A stretch of 64,000 nt of DNA from Pyrenopolyporus hunteri (GCA_902806595.1 CADCXC010000043.1:310001-374000); one strand, 5' to 3'. Positions 21,986 to 34,120 are shown, counted from the first letter of the stretch. The notes: a model not told the origin generated them from the sequence alone. Numbers and translations are program-made.

Positions 21986-24408
21986 CTTTTTGGTGGTTGA
22001 ATAGGATTCGTCGTCACAAGGGGTCCGGTCTAAACTGTATGGGTGTGTATATGTAATGTAGTTGCAGCGGAGCCGGTTATTCGGGCCAGATCAGATCAGA
22101 TCGGATCATACAACGCTTAAGATGGATGGACGTATGTAAAGTAAGGGTGACAAAGATATGACATGCAGGATGCGGCAGGAAGCGTGCTTCCGTGGGTAAC
22201 TATTTCGTATTAACCCAGCCTTACAAGACCTTATTTGATTCCTTTTTCCGATCTAGTATAAGTATGGTAGGTAGATGAGATGTTCAAGGTTTGGTGACTT
22301 TGATTAGGACTTCCCGGGAGTCTGGTTTGGAAGATCTAATTAGCAACCCTTGCCTAATCTGCCCTTGACGCACCAATAACCGCACGCCAATCGACGGCAT
22401 CATGAGAGAAAGTGAGCTGATTCTCACTTGACGAACCCCGCCCGCGACCGCCGGTCGTCATTAGGAGGAGCTGATTTTCTTATTAGGTAGCAATATTAAG
22501 CGGTAACTAAGCGGTCAGTTACCTTACGCATGGGCCGATGATAAGTGATGAAATATTATAAATATATATGAGAAGCCCAGCAGATTGTTTGTCTGTTTGT
22601 TCCCCCGAGAGCCCCCCTACAACACCACACTCATACATATACATACCTTACATATATTCATTATAAGCTTTCTCACGATCCTACCTTGCTGCAACCTAGG
22701 TATGCATCTGGCCTTGCCCTGTCTTAGCTTCGGTACCTCGGCGTTCGGTTTCTTGTCGTCGAAGCCAGCCAGCTAGGCAGTCAGTCAAGATGGACGGATC
22801 AGTGGTTGAATTGATGCCCGTCTCCTTTATTAATAAGATCTCTCCCCTGACTTTTGAGTGCGAATGAAATTGTTACGTCTTTTTTTTTGAAAGCTTGCCG
22901 CGGGTACGTCAGATTCGATATTGAGATGCGTTGTCAAGCCCGAGAGACCAAACTCACAGATTAACGGAGGAAAAAGACCGGACCAACATTTCGATTGAAG
23001 CCCAGCAGCAAAAGTTGAATCCCAAATGGAAGACGATGGAAGAGATCCGGTATTTTCCCTAGGTACCTAACCTCGCCTACCGTACCTACCCCTAGGTACC
23101 TATGCTTATGCCTGGTACCTAAGGTACCTATGAGGGGTAATAAGTGGAGAGGGGGTAAAGCAAATTGAAGAGAGAAAAAGAAAGAGACCTTGAAAAGGAA
23201 GGGTGCATAGAGCACATGTAGGTACTCGTACCTGTTGCTGCACTGTAGAGAGGGTACCTATTGACCTTTGGAGGGGCTGCAGCAACACCTAGCAACACCT
23301 GGCAGCACCTTAGCAGGGAATGGGAACTCTCCCCGGTTGTCCGTCAGTCCCCGCTAATCCGCCCCGCCGGCGCGCACCCAGAAAATCCATGCCTACAACC
23401 CATGCCCACGTCAGGTCTAGTCGAACTAACTTGGCAATTACGCTAGGCGCGATGGTAGCATGCATGGGAAGTCGCAGAAAGAGAAAAAACAAAAAGGCTC
23501 TGCACAATCCCATACGTAAGGCAATTACCACCAGGGAAGTACCCTGCAATCTTCTGGAGGGTTGCCCACCTTTTCTCCTCGCTGCTGCAACCCGGAACTT
23601 CCTTTCAAAGCAGTCCCCGACTTTATTCGATCCGATCTTCTTTGCATCTAATCATCTGCAACGACGGGAATTTGTGCAGACTCAACTCACTTCCACTCAC
23701 TTGCCCAGACCAACCGAGCCAACTAAATCAACTAAACCAGCCAAACCAGCTAAACCAACTATATCAACTAGACCAGCGAGATCGACTGGACCAACTGGAC
23801 CAACTGGACCCGGCCTGTATCGACTAATTACGCATATTACGCAACGCGCTCATCTCATGCAACTTCGAATGGACCAGCTTTAACTCGGTCGAGTCAAGTG
23901 CGAGACAGTAAGACAGGACTCTAACGCCCACGGCGCCACCTCTAGTCCTCTTCTAGCATCTATCTATTGGCGGTTTCACTGATCAATTCCCTGTTATGAA
24001 ATACGAACCTCGAAATAGCGTCTCCATGTCCGATTTCCCTCCTTTCACCTTGATCTTGCTTTTTTTCAATCCAATAGCAACCCAACACTGGCCTCGGTCG
24101 CCCACCTTCATACTCAGACTTATTCTCTAGGAACTCGGGCCCGACGATGAGACATCTTTTCGATACCTAAATCCTTTAACCTATTACCTATCTAGGCACT
24201 GTAACCTATCCCCATCCACCTAGGTATACATACGGTCTGCCTCGAGCTCGTCCGAATCCTAGCGTCTTTCCTCGCATGTAGTGATTTTCGACAGTATAAT
24301 GCGCCCCTCCTGCGACTTGCAGAAAGGCCATCTGCCTCACATTGTTCTGCGCGCTGAGTTATCCTGGGCGTCTCGCAAGCTGGTGACTGCCCGCCAAGTG
24401 TGTGAAGG
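21986..24408. other. divergent promoter region, 2.4 kb
   Basis: Between JMJD7 (-) and SCAP (+). A dense group of CCTAGGTACC motifs lies at 23058-23130. A run of ACC-rich short tandem units lies at about 23707-23815. The 187-codon frame at 23320-23883 has repeat-derived composition and no domain, so I do not call it a gene. Likely long promoter and 5' UTR of SCAP. Confidence 0.5.
23707..23815 (+). repeat. degenerate CCAACTAAA-type minisatellite
   Basis: About a dozen imperfect 9-nt units of the form CCAACTAAA / CCAGCCAAA / CCAACTGGA in tandem, in the probable 5' UTR of SCAP. Translated, they give PTKSTKPAKPAKPT-like text, which explains the spurious long frame. Confidence 0.65.
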
Positions 24409-27400
24409 ATGATCTGGTATATTCTCTATCCCTTTAGAGGGTACGTTGTTGCGTGACTTTGTCCACCGTCTTATCTCCTTTTACGTGCGGCTCAATTGAC
24501 AATGTAATTCAAGAACTACCGAAGCTCCTGTGCTCGCCGATACGCACCCTTTACGTGTCGCTTTCGCGCGGTACGGAAGATACGCCGCTAGCCATGTCGT
24601 CACCACTTTGCTGGTCTCCGTTGCCGTTGCCGCTATCCTCATCTATCCCTTCCCTTTCCTCTATACCACCGACTTCACCAATGGCGCTTCCATCCTGCCC
24701 GAACATGCCTGGACCGATACTCTGCCCCTGGACGACAAGAACAGAGTCGAGCCCGACGTCATAATGCGCTCGATATGGGTTCACGGGAACTATTTTCAAG
24801 CCCTAAATAGGAACGTGTTGCTAAGCGCTTTGGAGCTTCAAGACGAACTTCTTGGGCCCACCGTCAACTTCAACCCTCGGCGTCAGATTGCCGAAGATGC
24901 CCGAGTTCCAAATACTACGATTACTGACCTGACGCCGACGCAGCGCGATGCCTATCACGTCGTAAACGGCCTAACGAATGAATCCTGGTTCTTTCAGTCC
25001 CCGCTCCAGTATTGGTCGTGTTCGGCAGAGAATATAAAACGAGACAACGATATTATCGCGACGGCAAACGAGAGGAAGGGACAGCCAACGTCGGTTAACG
25101 TTACCTTGAGGCATTCGATCGTCTTTAGTGGGAAGCGCTTCCAAGATCGCCGGCTCGTTGCTGCTGACGCCCTCGTCATTACCCTTGTTCACCTTCGGAA
25201 CTCTCCGGTCGGTCGTCTGTGGGAGGAGAGGGTCGAGGCTCTTAAGAAAGGCAAAATCGCCGATAAATGGGACATTTTCGAGTATTCGCCGAACGGGAAG
25301 GATAGTGAATTATATGAGTTTCAGTTCCGTCCTATGTCATCTCAGGATGCATTGCTGTTAGGGCTAGCATATTCGCTCGTTCTCATCTACTTCCTGACCA
25401 GTCTGTCTAAGTTACGGGCGGTCAAGTCGAAGGTGGGATTGATGGTCACCGTTATAGCGCAGATCGTCCTCGCTATTTTATCGAGCTTCACCATATGCGC
25501 TATTTTTAAGATCGATCTATCGAGAATACCACGCCTAGGATATCCCGTTGTAATTTTCTCTATGAGCCTCGAGAACATCTTTCGGCTCATTAATGCGGTC
25601 ATCGTCACGCCGTCCGAGGATAGCACAAGTAGTAGGATCGGTCAGGCTTTCGGTGAGACGGGCCATATCGCGCTCGCCAGCGTGGGTCAAAATTTGTTCA
25701 TCTTATACGGCCTATCAAAAGTCGTATCGCCTGGCGTGTCTGCGTTCTGCACCTTCGCAGCTATTGCGCTAGTATTTGACTTCTTTTACCTATCTACATT
25801 TTTCCTCTCGGTACTTAGTGTCGACGTTCGGCGGACTGAGCTTAGCGATGCCCTCGCAAAAGCGTCGATTCGGTCTCATCGCTCCGCTTCCGACCTCCAA
25901 TCGCGTCAAACGTGGTTGGATGCGATGCTGCAGGGCAAGATCGCCATGTCGACGCGTATCGCCGGAACTATCGTCATGGTGGGCTTTGTTCTTATCGCAC
26001 AGTGGCACTTTTGGGACAACGACAATGTGCTTAGGCTGCTTCGTCGAATCATACGCATCTCGCCTAAGTATAAGGACTTATCACTGTCTTCACCGCTAAC
26101 CGATGTCCATCAAGGTAGGAGCCCGACTTCGTGGCTAGGGCTTCAGGATCATGGAACGGCCCGGGAACTTATTCGCGTCATTAGACCCGAGGCGTATAGT
26201 TATATCGCGAGAGTCTTTCACCCAACAATATTTATGCTTAAAGGATCAGATCGGAATCTTTCCGCTAGCGAACCATGGTTTCCACCAGCCGTCTACGATT
26301 TTGTACGCCATCAGTCGGCTCCTTTTGCGGTAACCGTACTTGTCGTTGCGGCGGCCGTTCGTCTTCTGATGAACTACTTGCTGTGGGATGAATTAGGGGA
26401 CTCTGCGCGAGATAAGAGCTCGGATGGTGACTCCCTACTATCTGTGAGGACTTTAAGTGGAGGCCATGCTTTAGATGTTGCCCTCCTTTCGGCTTGCTCG
26501 GACGGCCACCTCGTGTCCGTAGGGCTGGACCGGGTTATCCGAGTTTGGGATATTAAAGCTGGGGGGAAGAGCTACGTCCTAGGCGAAAATGATGACTCTT
26601 ACGTCGTCTCGTTTCCGATTCTGGCTATGTGTATCGACGAAGAGTCCCACTGGCTGGCCCTTTTAAATTCGGATAGGGTTCTGCTCTGGAATCTTGTTGA
26701 CCTGCGTTGGGGCCCTACGATTAAGACGGTGCGGGAAAGACATAAACCGGAAGCCTTCTTTTTCGCCGCCGACGAGTCTTCAGTTATCCCCCCTCTACTA
26801 CTTATTCGACGGGATGGCGTTATTACGGAACTTAAGGTAGGCCAGGCGGTACCCAACAGCTATATGCTTACTAATGAGAGCCCGATCGTCTCCGTTGGCT
26901 CTCTTACAGAAAAAGGTAAGTAAATCGTGCACTGTTCGTGTAACGATGCAAATTTGCTAACAACATCTCAGGGTTTCCTGCTCAAGTGATGGCGTCTACC
27001 CGCGAAGGTCAGGTGCGTATCGCCACTCAAGAAGGATCTAGCTGGACATCTGAGGTGGTCAGCGTAGGGAATACAAAGGATCGCGAGTTCGTCTCGATTC
27101 AAGCCTTGCCAGAGTTGGGATTCTTCCTGATCATCCGGTCCCAGACGGTAGACCTGGTAGACTCGCAAACGCTCAGGGCGATTTACACCTTCAGGGTGGA
27201 TCCGATTCAGCCAAAAAGTATGAAATGCTTTCACTCCAGACCCAGGAGGATGCGATGCGGTTCTCTCGCTTTATGGAGCTTCACCTTAGCATATCTCAAT
27301 ACGTATACGCGAGATCTCGTGGTACAAACATACAGTCCGCAACATGAAGGAGAGTCGCTCTGTTTTTGCGACCCGACCTCTCCGACTAGGAAAACGTGTT

Positions 27401-27924
27401 GCCCCTGGCAGAGAGCCAAAGAATCGAGACGGGTTATTAAGAATCCCGGGCTCTGGGACGCTTTGCCCTCTGGAATCATGGTTGGGGTTAGGAGAAAAAC
27501 TAGCGGAAAATTCCGAGCAGACGGTCATCAGGCCCACCAACCTCTCCAACACCTCAGCGGTCTACGACGCCGCCACCACACCACCCAACCCGCCAACGGC
27601 CATGTTTCCCAAGATAATTGGGAGGTGTGGATGTTCTCCCATTTTGGTAAGCAAGAGACGTGGGAGACCCTTCCGCTATGCCCGAAAATAGAGGATGACG
27701 GACACCTTTTCGTCACCAATCTTGGGCCCATGGTTCGAGTTGGCCGTTCTTGCTTGGCTGTCGGGCTCAGCAACGTGGTCAAAGTCATCATGATCGGCAA
27801 CGAGCGATTCGAGACGGGCGACGACTCTCAGCCAGGGGATGGCATGCCAGCACTGGGAAGTCGAAGGCGTAAGGGACCATCGGCTCTCCGCGGCAAGCCT
27901 AGTATACATTGCGCCCATTGTTGA
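24409..27924 (+). CDS. scp1: SCAP, sterol-sensing SREBP escort protein
   Basis: Three exons: 24409-24440, 24514-26915 and 26972-27924 (1128 aa). The first exon codes only MIWYILYPFR; its GG joins ACT to give RGTTEAPVLADTHPLR. The second intron (GTAAGT ... CTAACAACATCTCAG) joins TEKG-FPAQVMAS. TM1 is at about 32-58. A sterol-sensing domain of five helices spans about 290-455 (LLLGLAYSLVLIYFL, VGLMVTVIAQIVLAILSSF, FSMSLENIFRLINAVIVTP, FFYLSTFFLSVLSVDVRR). Two more helices lie near 492 and 615. From about 656 the cytosolic part is WD40-like (SVGLDRVIRVWDIKAG) and ends SCLAVGLSNVVKVIMIGNE, a typical fungal SCAP tail. SCAP carries SREBP from ER to Golgi or the Dsc ligase when sterol or oxygen is low. 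No SREBP gene lies in this window. Confidence 0.95.
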
Positions 27925-29040
27925 GGCGCGCGGGAGTTCGGGCGGGGTTTGTTTTTATTTTTACTTTTATTTCTCTTCCACTTCCCCTCCAAAATTTACT
28001 ACTTTTTGGCGAAACGGGTTACTAGGTTCGGACGAGGCATGACTGCATCATGGATAGGTGGACGATCTGGCTGGTCAGGGTCTGCACAGGAACAGCTATA
28101 TCCTACGGCTTAGAGGAACGGGCGTTTTCTACCTTCTTTCCTCTCACTCTTGGTAGGTAAATAGAAACGGACGGGAGCGGGGCGGGTTTCTACACGGTAC
28201 GATGCGAAACTGAAAAACGAAAATAAGAAGCATCTAGTCGCCACGGACGGGGCATAGACACTTGGTCCTAGGAAGGGCTACCTTCGTAAATAGAAGAGGG
28301 AGCGGGAATGGGAACGCCGGAGGATCTGATATCAGTGACGACTTTGGGCACATAACTCCCCCCCTCCGAATGAATTATGGTTTACGGCGTCTCTTTAAGG
28401 AAAGGGTTCGACTCTTGATTTTGAGCGGCCTATCGATTGCGTATTTGGATGCTTTAGGAAGGATCATACCTTGAAAAGTGTGTCTGTAGATAGGTCGGCC
28501 TTAGATAGCTATAAAGTCAGCGTTACTTCGTTATATCTCGGTCTTGGTTCAAGGTAGAGTGATTGTTACTTCGTAGATGTGAATTTAGTAAGCGAGTCTA
28601 AGTTAGTATTCATGTGCTCCGGAGAAGGGAAGCTATATAACAAATGTTCTAGAGTATTGAGTTGATTTGGTGGAATAGCTGTGACCCCTATTTTAGGTAC
28701 TTAGTTATGTAGTTTCTTAAATAGGAGTATATGTAAACATCATGATAGTATTTCGTGCGATCTTGGCTGGCGGATGATACACTGACGACTCTGAGCACCA
28801 CACGATACTTAAAGTATAGACTGTAACTTATGGGTATCCTCATCATCGCCATCGCATCAGCCGTCAGGCGGCTAGTACGTACCGGAACACCCAAGTGGGA
28901 GGGAGCAACGCAACCTAGGCAACGGATCGAAGAGACAACACACGTACCTAGGTACGCAAGTACCTAGCAACCTGCACTGTCACCGAAGTAAAGCATATAT
29001 AGCATAAGAGCAGACAGTCTTCCAACCGACCCCGCAAAAA
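27925..29040. other. intergenic, no gene seen
   Basis: About 1.1 kb downstream of SCAP. It contains a TACCTAGGTACG motif pair at 28943-28967. Open frames of 60-80 codons have no support. Confidence 0.45.
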
Positions 29041-29076
29041 GGAAGTATCCCTGGGTGACAAGAGGTTAGAGAAAAC

Positions 29077-29190
29077 TGCACCGGTAGCTCATATGGTGGA
29101 CCGGTTTGGCGCACCGTGACTTGACACTACGAGCTATTCAAAGTAGTTTTTCGTAGGTTCCAGGTTCGAGCCTGGTTCCGAGCTTTTTTT
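29077..29190 (+). ncRNA. tRNA-like Pol III transcription unit, unassigned
   Basis: An A-box-like TAGCTCATATGG (29085-29096) is followed by a B-box-like GGTTCGAGCCT (29163-29173) and a run of seven T (29184-29190) 10 nt later, the order of an internal-promoter Pol III gene. ACCGGT occurs twice around the A-box and could pair; CTACGA/TCGTAG could form another stem (about 29128-29156). The T-arm would have a 6-nt loop and I could not close a 7-bp acceptor stem, so this is not a normal tRNA. It may be a decayed tRNA or another small Pol III RNA. Confidence 0.4.
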
Positions 29191-30105
29191 GCAATTATTT
29201 TCACTTTTCATTTATTTATCTCTTCCATTCTCTCTTGTTCCTCTCTCCATTTTGACTTCATGAAGCTTTTCGATTCCTAATATTCTCCTAGTATCATATC
29301 ACGTGATGCTGTTCAACCCCTTTTCTGGTTTTATGATTACATTTCCTATGGGCGGTTTTGTAAATATTAGAAGATAATTAGCTTGATGATGTGCGAATTT
29401 CGTAGGTGAATATTTTATTCGGTGTTTCTCTCCCAGATGTGGCTGGAATGGCTTCTATGACCATTTACCTATATGGCCATCCTCCCCGGAGGGTATCAGA
29501 GTGTAATGTAATGTTCGCAGCTTGTACTCTTAAAGATGGTATATAGGTACAGCCATGGGGTCTCGGCACTACATGTGAATAATTTCATTGCTACGATAAT
29601 ATCAACGTTCTTGCTCCCATCCCCAAACAAGACACGTCAACATGTGGGTAAGGGACAGTATGCTTTCACAAGAGCATGGACATCGTACGAACACACATAT
29701 CACCCTTACGGAAGAAAAGTTAAGCAAAGTCAGCGTGTTCATTGCACGTATAGTCTGTCTGGACTACACTTTGCTCGGGCATAGTAGCCGCTCTGTGTCT
29801 GTCTCCTTCCCTCCCTCCCTCTAGGACAGACCTCTTATGAGATAACCTCATCCAGTACACAAGGAAAGACAAAAGAAATACAAAGGAAAAAACAAGAGTC
29901 AAGAACATATGCGGGGTAATAAAAACATCCTCGCCGACTCTTGATACAATGATGAGAGACAGAAAAGCTCTCCTTCACAATCCTTCTCGACGACAGGTTC
30001 CTCTAACCAGGTTGTCGCCGACATCTAGATCCCAAGATCTAGACTCCAACCCATCTACTCCTCCGCCAAGTTCCTTCGCCCTATTCCTCCTCCTAGGCCC
30101 TTCGC
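29191..30105. other. intergenic, no gene seen
   Basis: About 0.9 kb 3' of the Pol III-like unit, up to the stop codon of the SANT-domain gene. Nothing coding supported. Confidence 0.45.
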
Positions 30106-31598
30106 CTACTTCTTCTGCCACATTCCTCCATAGCGAACGATACCCGGGGCCTGCTGGGACCTAGCTGGCACCGCCAACTCACCGAACTTATGCTCGATGA
30201 GGTCGACATCGATCATCCGGCCTGTCAGATTCGCAAATTCGGCCTGAATATACAGCCACCTGTTGGCCTCGTACTTGGCCTCAATGGCTGCGAGAGCGCG
30301 GCAGTCCTGCGCGCTCCAGAGGTGGTCCGGGGTGAGGCGCGTTCGGTTAGGGTAGGCCTGTTCTAACTGCTCGATGAGCTCCTCGGTCGAATCGGTTGTC
30401 GTGTCCGTGTCGGTGCCGCTGGATTCAGGCACCATGGTAGAGGTTGATCCCAACGAGGAATCTGAACCACGGCGGTGACGGCGGGTGCTGGTGCGACGTT
30501 TGTCGGTGTGTTCCTCTTCGTCCTCGATCTGGACGGGCTTCGGGCGCACCTTGGTGTCGACCTTCCGGGCTCTGGGCTTGGCCTTGGGCGTCGCGTCGGG
30601 GTCGCTGTCGCTATCGGACAAGACAATCACGATTTTCTTGCCCTTGCGGTTATTTTTGGCCTTGGCGTCGCTGTCGCTGTCGGTATCGCTTTCAAAGGCA
30701 ACCGTCTTGCCCTTGCCCTTGCTTGCCTTCTCCTTGCCCGTGTGCTTGTCTTTGGGGCGGTCCACCTCTACTACATCAACAAGGATGCCCGGAAGAGATT
30801 TTTTCTCCGCGCGATCAACCGGGGTCTTGGTGATGGAGACCTTGATGCCCCTGAACACCGGGTCTTTCTCAAGGGCTTTTAAGTACCAATCGGCGATGTA
30901 CTCGATTGTGTACTCCCCAGCACCTTTGGTAAGCGCCTTGAGATCCTTATAGTGGTGCTTAGCGTCCCTTCGTTCACGGTGGATAACCTCAGCGATGGTG
31001 TCCCAGCTGTGATAATATTGTTAGCATTGGCCTGTCTCTAGATATAATGGGGACATGAAGTTATTTGAATGGGGATGAGGTTGTGAGTACGTGATATTGA
31101 AGTTGTATGAAAAGTAGATTCAAAGAAGGGTGGGGTGGGGGGATGAGGAAGGAAAGTCAAGACTTACCCGTGACCTTGGACTCTAAGAAGGCAAAGCATG
31201 CCGTCCTCCTCGTCGGTCCACTCGTCACCAAAGCGAGCCATCTTGGTCCCTCTATACTTGGTGATGGTCAGGACCTTTTTGGTGTATTTGGCGGATTCTT
31301 TTGTCGAGTCTCTGGTGGTTGGTTCCTCCTCCTTGATCTCTATTGGCTCAGAGTTAGTTGTCTCTTCACCAGCGACGGACTTTTCTCCTTTGTGGCAGCA
31401 CGATGCTTTAGTTCCCTTCTTCTCAGCCCTGCATTCAGCATGGATCTCCATGTGAGGCGCAGTTACAGGATTGTCATAGGCGCCCGCGGGGTGCTTGTGT
31501 CCATAGGCGTAGTTGTGATTGTGGACAATGTTCTGCTGCGCCCCAGAGAGATCCAGGAAGCTACCATAGTTCCTGAGAGTCTTCTTCTTTCCGGGCAT
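30106..31598 (-). CDS. SANT/Myb-like domain protein
   Basis: Two exons, 31168-31598 and 30106-31006 (443 aa), with a 161-nt intron (GTAAGT ... GCTAACAATATTATCACAG). The junction VQGHG-WDTIAEVIHRERRDAKHHYKDL completes a SANT/Myb-type helix-turn-helix that starts at WTDEEDGMLCLLR (about 125-168). The spacing of the aromatic residues fits chromatin- or DNA-binding SANT domains. A Ser-Asp/Lys-rich acidic-basic middle (SDTDSDSDAKAKNNRKGKK, SDSDSDPDATPKAKPRARK) suggests nuclear location. A second Myb-like helical segment lies near 373-425 (HLWSAQDCRALAAIEAKYEANRW). I start at ATG 31598 (MPGKKKTLRNY); the frame runs on to an ATG at 32003, but that extension is the translation of a pyrimidine-rich leader (Leu/Pro/His repeats). 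Function beyond nuclear binding is not assigned. Confidence 0.82.
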
Positions 31599-32453
31599 GA
31601 TGACGGCGGTTGAAGAAGCAGAGGGAGCTGGGTGATTGGCTGAGTAGTGTGCCGATTCAGCAAGGACGGGTGAGGAATTGGAGTTGCGACGCGAATCCAC
31701 GATCGTGTATGTGTATGCGAAAGTGGGTATGCAAGTTGTGTAGAATGGTGGGTGTATAGTGCAAGGTGTAAAGTGTGAGAGTGTTGAGTGTATGTTGTAG
31801 GGTGTAGAGGGTAGAGGGAGTTGACAAGTAGTGGATGATGTAATATTGTTTGCGTAGGTAGTAGAGTTTGGATGAGGTGGAAGTTGTAGGAGATGTAGGT
31901 GAGGTTGAAGAAGAGGAAGATGTTGTGGAAGAAGAGAAGGAAGGAGAGGAAGAGGTAGAGGAAGAGGAGGGAGATGTAGAGGGTGAAGAAATTTGGGAGG
32001 CATGGGTCCCGGGTTGAATATTGAATAACGTACCTCGTAGAATAAACTTCTCCTCGAGAAGGAACGATAGAAAGTGAATAATTGCCGTATCCGGTAACTG
32101 AGGTCCTAGCGTTGGTGTGTTTGCGTGGATGGAGCCGTGCGGTTGGTGGTGATGAGTCGGAGGGTTGAAAGTGGGTTGAGGGATAGTGGGCAGGAGCATG
32201 AGTCAGTATCGTAGGAAAAGTTGAACCACGTCAACGGCCATAGTAACTGATACCCAGGTAGGTAGGTAGGTACCTAGGTAAGGGAAAATTGGGTGCCTGG
32301 AGCGCCGTATGTGCTCGGAATCGGGTTAATGACATGTATATATAGCAGTATGTCGGTACCTATCTACAAAAGTACCCCTATTTAGCAGAGTGCTGATAGG
32401 TATATACCAGGTGGTACGTAGGTGAAATCGGTTATATATTAGGCACTATCTCT
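31599..32453. other. promoter/leader with homopurine tract
   Basis: Upstream of the SANT-domain gene. From about 31860 to 31990 the plus strand is nearly pure GA with scattered T, so the sense (minus) strand is CT-rich, as in many fungal promoters and leaders. A GGTAGGTAGGTACCTAGGTA motif sits at 32257-32280. No gene called. Confidence 0.55.
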
Positions 32454-34120
32454 TTACAATCTACTGCTTCTCGGCTTCGGCCTCCATTTAGCATATGGGT
32501 GTTCCTCCGAACCGGGAACCAGATGGTCGACAGCTCCCGTATGTAACAACCCAGGATGGACCTGATCGAGGCTGGTGATGCCGCACATCTGCATCGTTGT
32601 GATCAGTTCATCGGTGAGAACTATAGGATAGGTTAGGTAGGTAGTTAGCATTAGGTCTTATATGACTTCCCAGTAGCCACCGTTGAGTAAAAATGGGAGA
32701 GGGTTGACTCACTGTTAACAAACTTCTCGATCCCCTCCTTTCCATAATTCAACGCGTGCAAGAAGCCCCTCCCAATGCCCACCGCCCTAGCACCCAGACA
32801 CAACGCCTTAAAGATATCCGTGCCCCTAGTGATGCCCCCATCGACATACACCTCCATCCTATCAAACACCTGCGGACAACACTTCTGCAACTCAAGCAGC
32901 ACCAATATCGTCGCAGGTGCCGTATCCAGACTCCGCCCACCATGATTCGAGATATACACAGCATCAACCCCCACCTCCATAGCCTTCACCGCGTCCGCCG
33001 CCGTCTGTATCCCCTTCAACACGATCGGCAGCCCCAGTGCATGCCGGCGCACCCAGGCTATATCGTCCCAAGTCAGCGAGGCGTCGATGAATCCGCCCAT
33101 AACACGGCCCAGCGCCCCTCCCTTCGCATCATTCGTCGCCTGCGCGCCGGACATCGGCGCGCGCAAGCTCTCGTCGGACTTAACTCTCTCATCTGCCTCG
33201 CGTTTCCCTATGACGGGTGCGTCGACAGTCAGAAATATCGCTTTGGCGCCGCGCTCGCGGGCCATTCGCAGCAGGGCTTCTGATTTCGACCTGTTTTTGT
33301 CGACGTACAGTTGGAAGAATACCGGGACCTCATTCCCCCCCTCCCCTTCTCCTTCTCCCTTTCCTTGCCCCTCCCCCCCGTGCCCAACACCCCTCATACC
33401 CCTCGCCTCCTCCTCCACCGCATCCACGACCTCGGCCAGGGGAAACGAGCAGCTCGTCGACACGCACTGCGGGACGCCCGCGCGCTGGCACCCCCTCCCC
33501 AGCTCCCGCTCGCCCTGGGGGTGGAAGATGCGGCCCATGGACGTCGGCGCGCAGAACACCGGCGCCGCGGCCCGGCGCCCGAGCACCGTCGCGCTCGCGT
33601 CCGCGCGGCTCACGTCCCGCAGCACCCGCGGCCGCAGCCCGATCCGCCCGTACGCGCCGGCGTTGCGCGCCTTCGTCAGGCAGTCCGTCGCCGCGGACGA
33701 CGCGAAGGCCCAGGCCTTCGGGGTGAAGCTCGCCTCGGCCGCGAGCTCGAAGTCCCGCGCGTTGAGCAGGCTGTCAAGCGGTGGCTTCTCCGGTGTTTTC
33801 CGCGGCGGGCCGTGAGCGAGGGGCGGGGGCTTGGCCCATTCCTGGGTGATGGTGGATTTGTCGAGGACGCCGATGCGCGAGGAGGGTGGCAGCGAGGTTT
33901 TGATTAGAGAGGGTGAGTGCACCTCGTTGTAGGCGGACGTTGCGTCGCGGCCGGCGTGCTGTAGGAGGATCCCCGGACCGCCGGGGTGTTCGGGGGCGAA
34001 GTTGGTCAGGTCGTAGACTGTGCCGTCGATGACGAGCCATAGGTCGTTGAGGGAGCGGTGCTGGGAGATCTCGGCTACGCTTATGAGCCGCGTTCCCTTT
34101 TCGGCTTGTCCATTTGCCAT
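32454..34120 (-). CDS. cytochrome b5-FMN 2-hydroxyacid dehydrogenase (flavocytochrome b2 type)
   Basis: Two exons, 32713-34120 and 32454-32620 (524 aa). The intron (GTGAGT ... CCTATAG, 92 nt) joins KFVN-ILTDELITTMQMCGITSLDQVHPGLL, the normal family ending. Residues 10-85 are a cytochrome b5 domain with heme ligands His45 (HPGG) and His68. Residues about 115-500 are the FMN barrel: FFQLYVDKNRS, LTVDAPVIGKRE, VLKGIQT with the flavin Lys, SNHGGR with catalytic His and Arg, and VYVDGGITRGTDIFKALCLGARAVGIGRG. By family it oxidises L-lactate or a related 2-hydroxyacid and passes electrons to heme. No mitochondrial presequence is visible, unlike yeast CYB2, so the location may be cytosolic. A Gly/Glu/Lys-rich insert (GHGGEGQGKGEGEGEGG) lies before FFQLY. 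Substrate is not fixed by the sequence. Confidence 0.93.

Noticed and set aside
23320..23883. 187-codon open frame
   Set aside because: Its C-terminal half is the translation of a 9-nt tandem repeat and the rest has no domain or homolog-like pattern. It sits in the SCAP leader region.
29077..29190. Calling this a normal tRNA gene
   Set aside because: No 7-bp acceptor stem and a 6-nt T-loop; kept only as a Pol III-like unit.
31599..32003. N-terminal extension of the SANT protein to ATG 32003
   Set aside because: The extension is Leu/Pro/His/Ser repeats read from a CT-rich leader; MPGKKKTLRNY at 31598 is the more natural start.
33087..33907. Long plus-strand frames (198-242 codons) over the dehydrogenase
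   Set aside because: They are antisense shadows of the GC-rich dehydrogenase exon, with Arg/Pro/Ser-rich nonsense composition.
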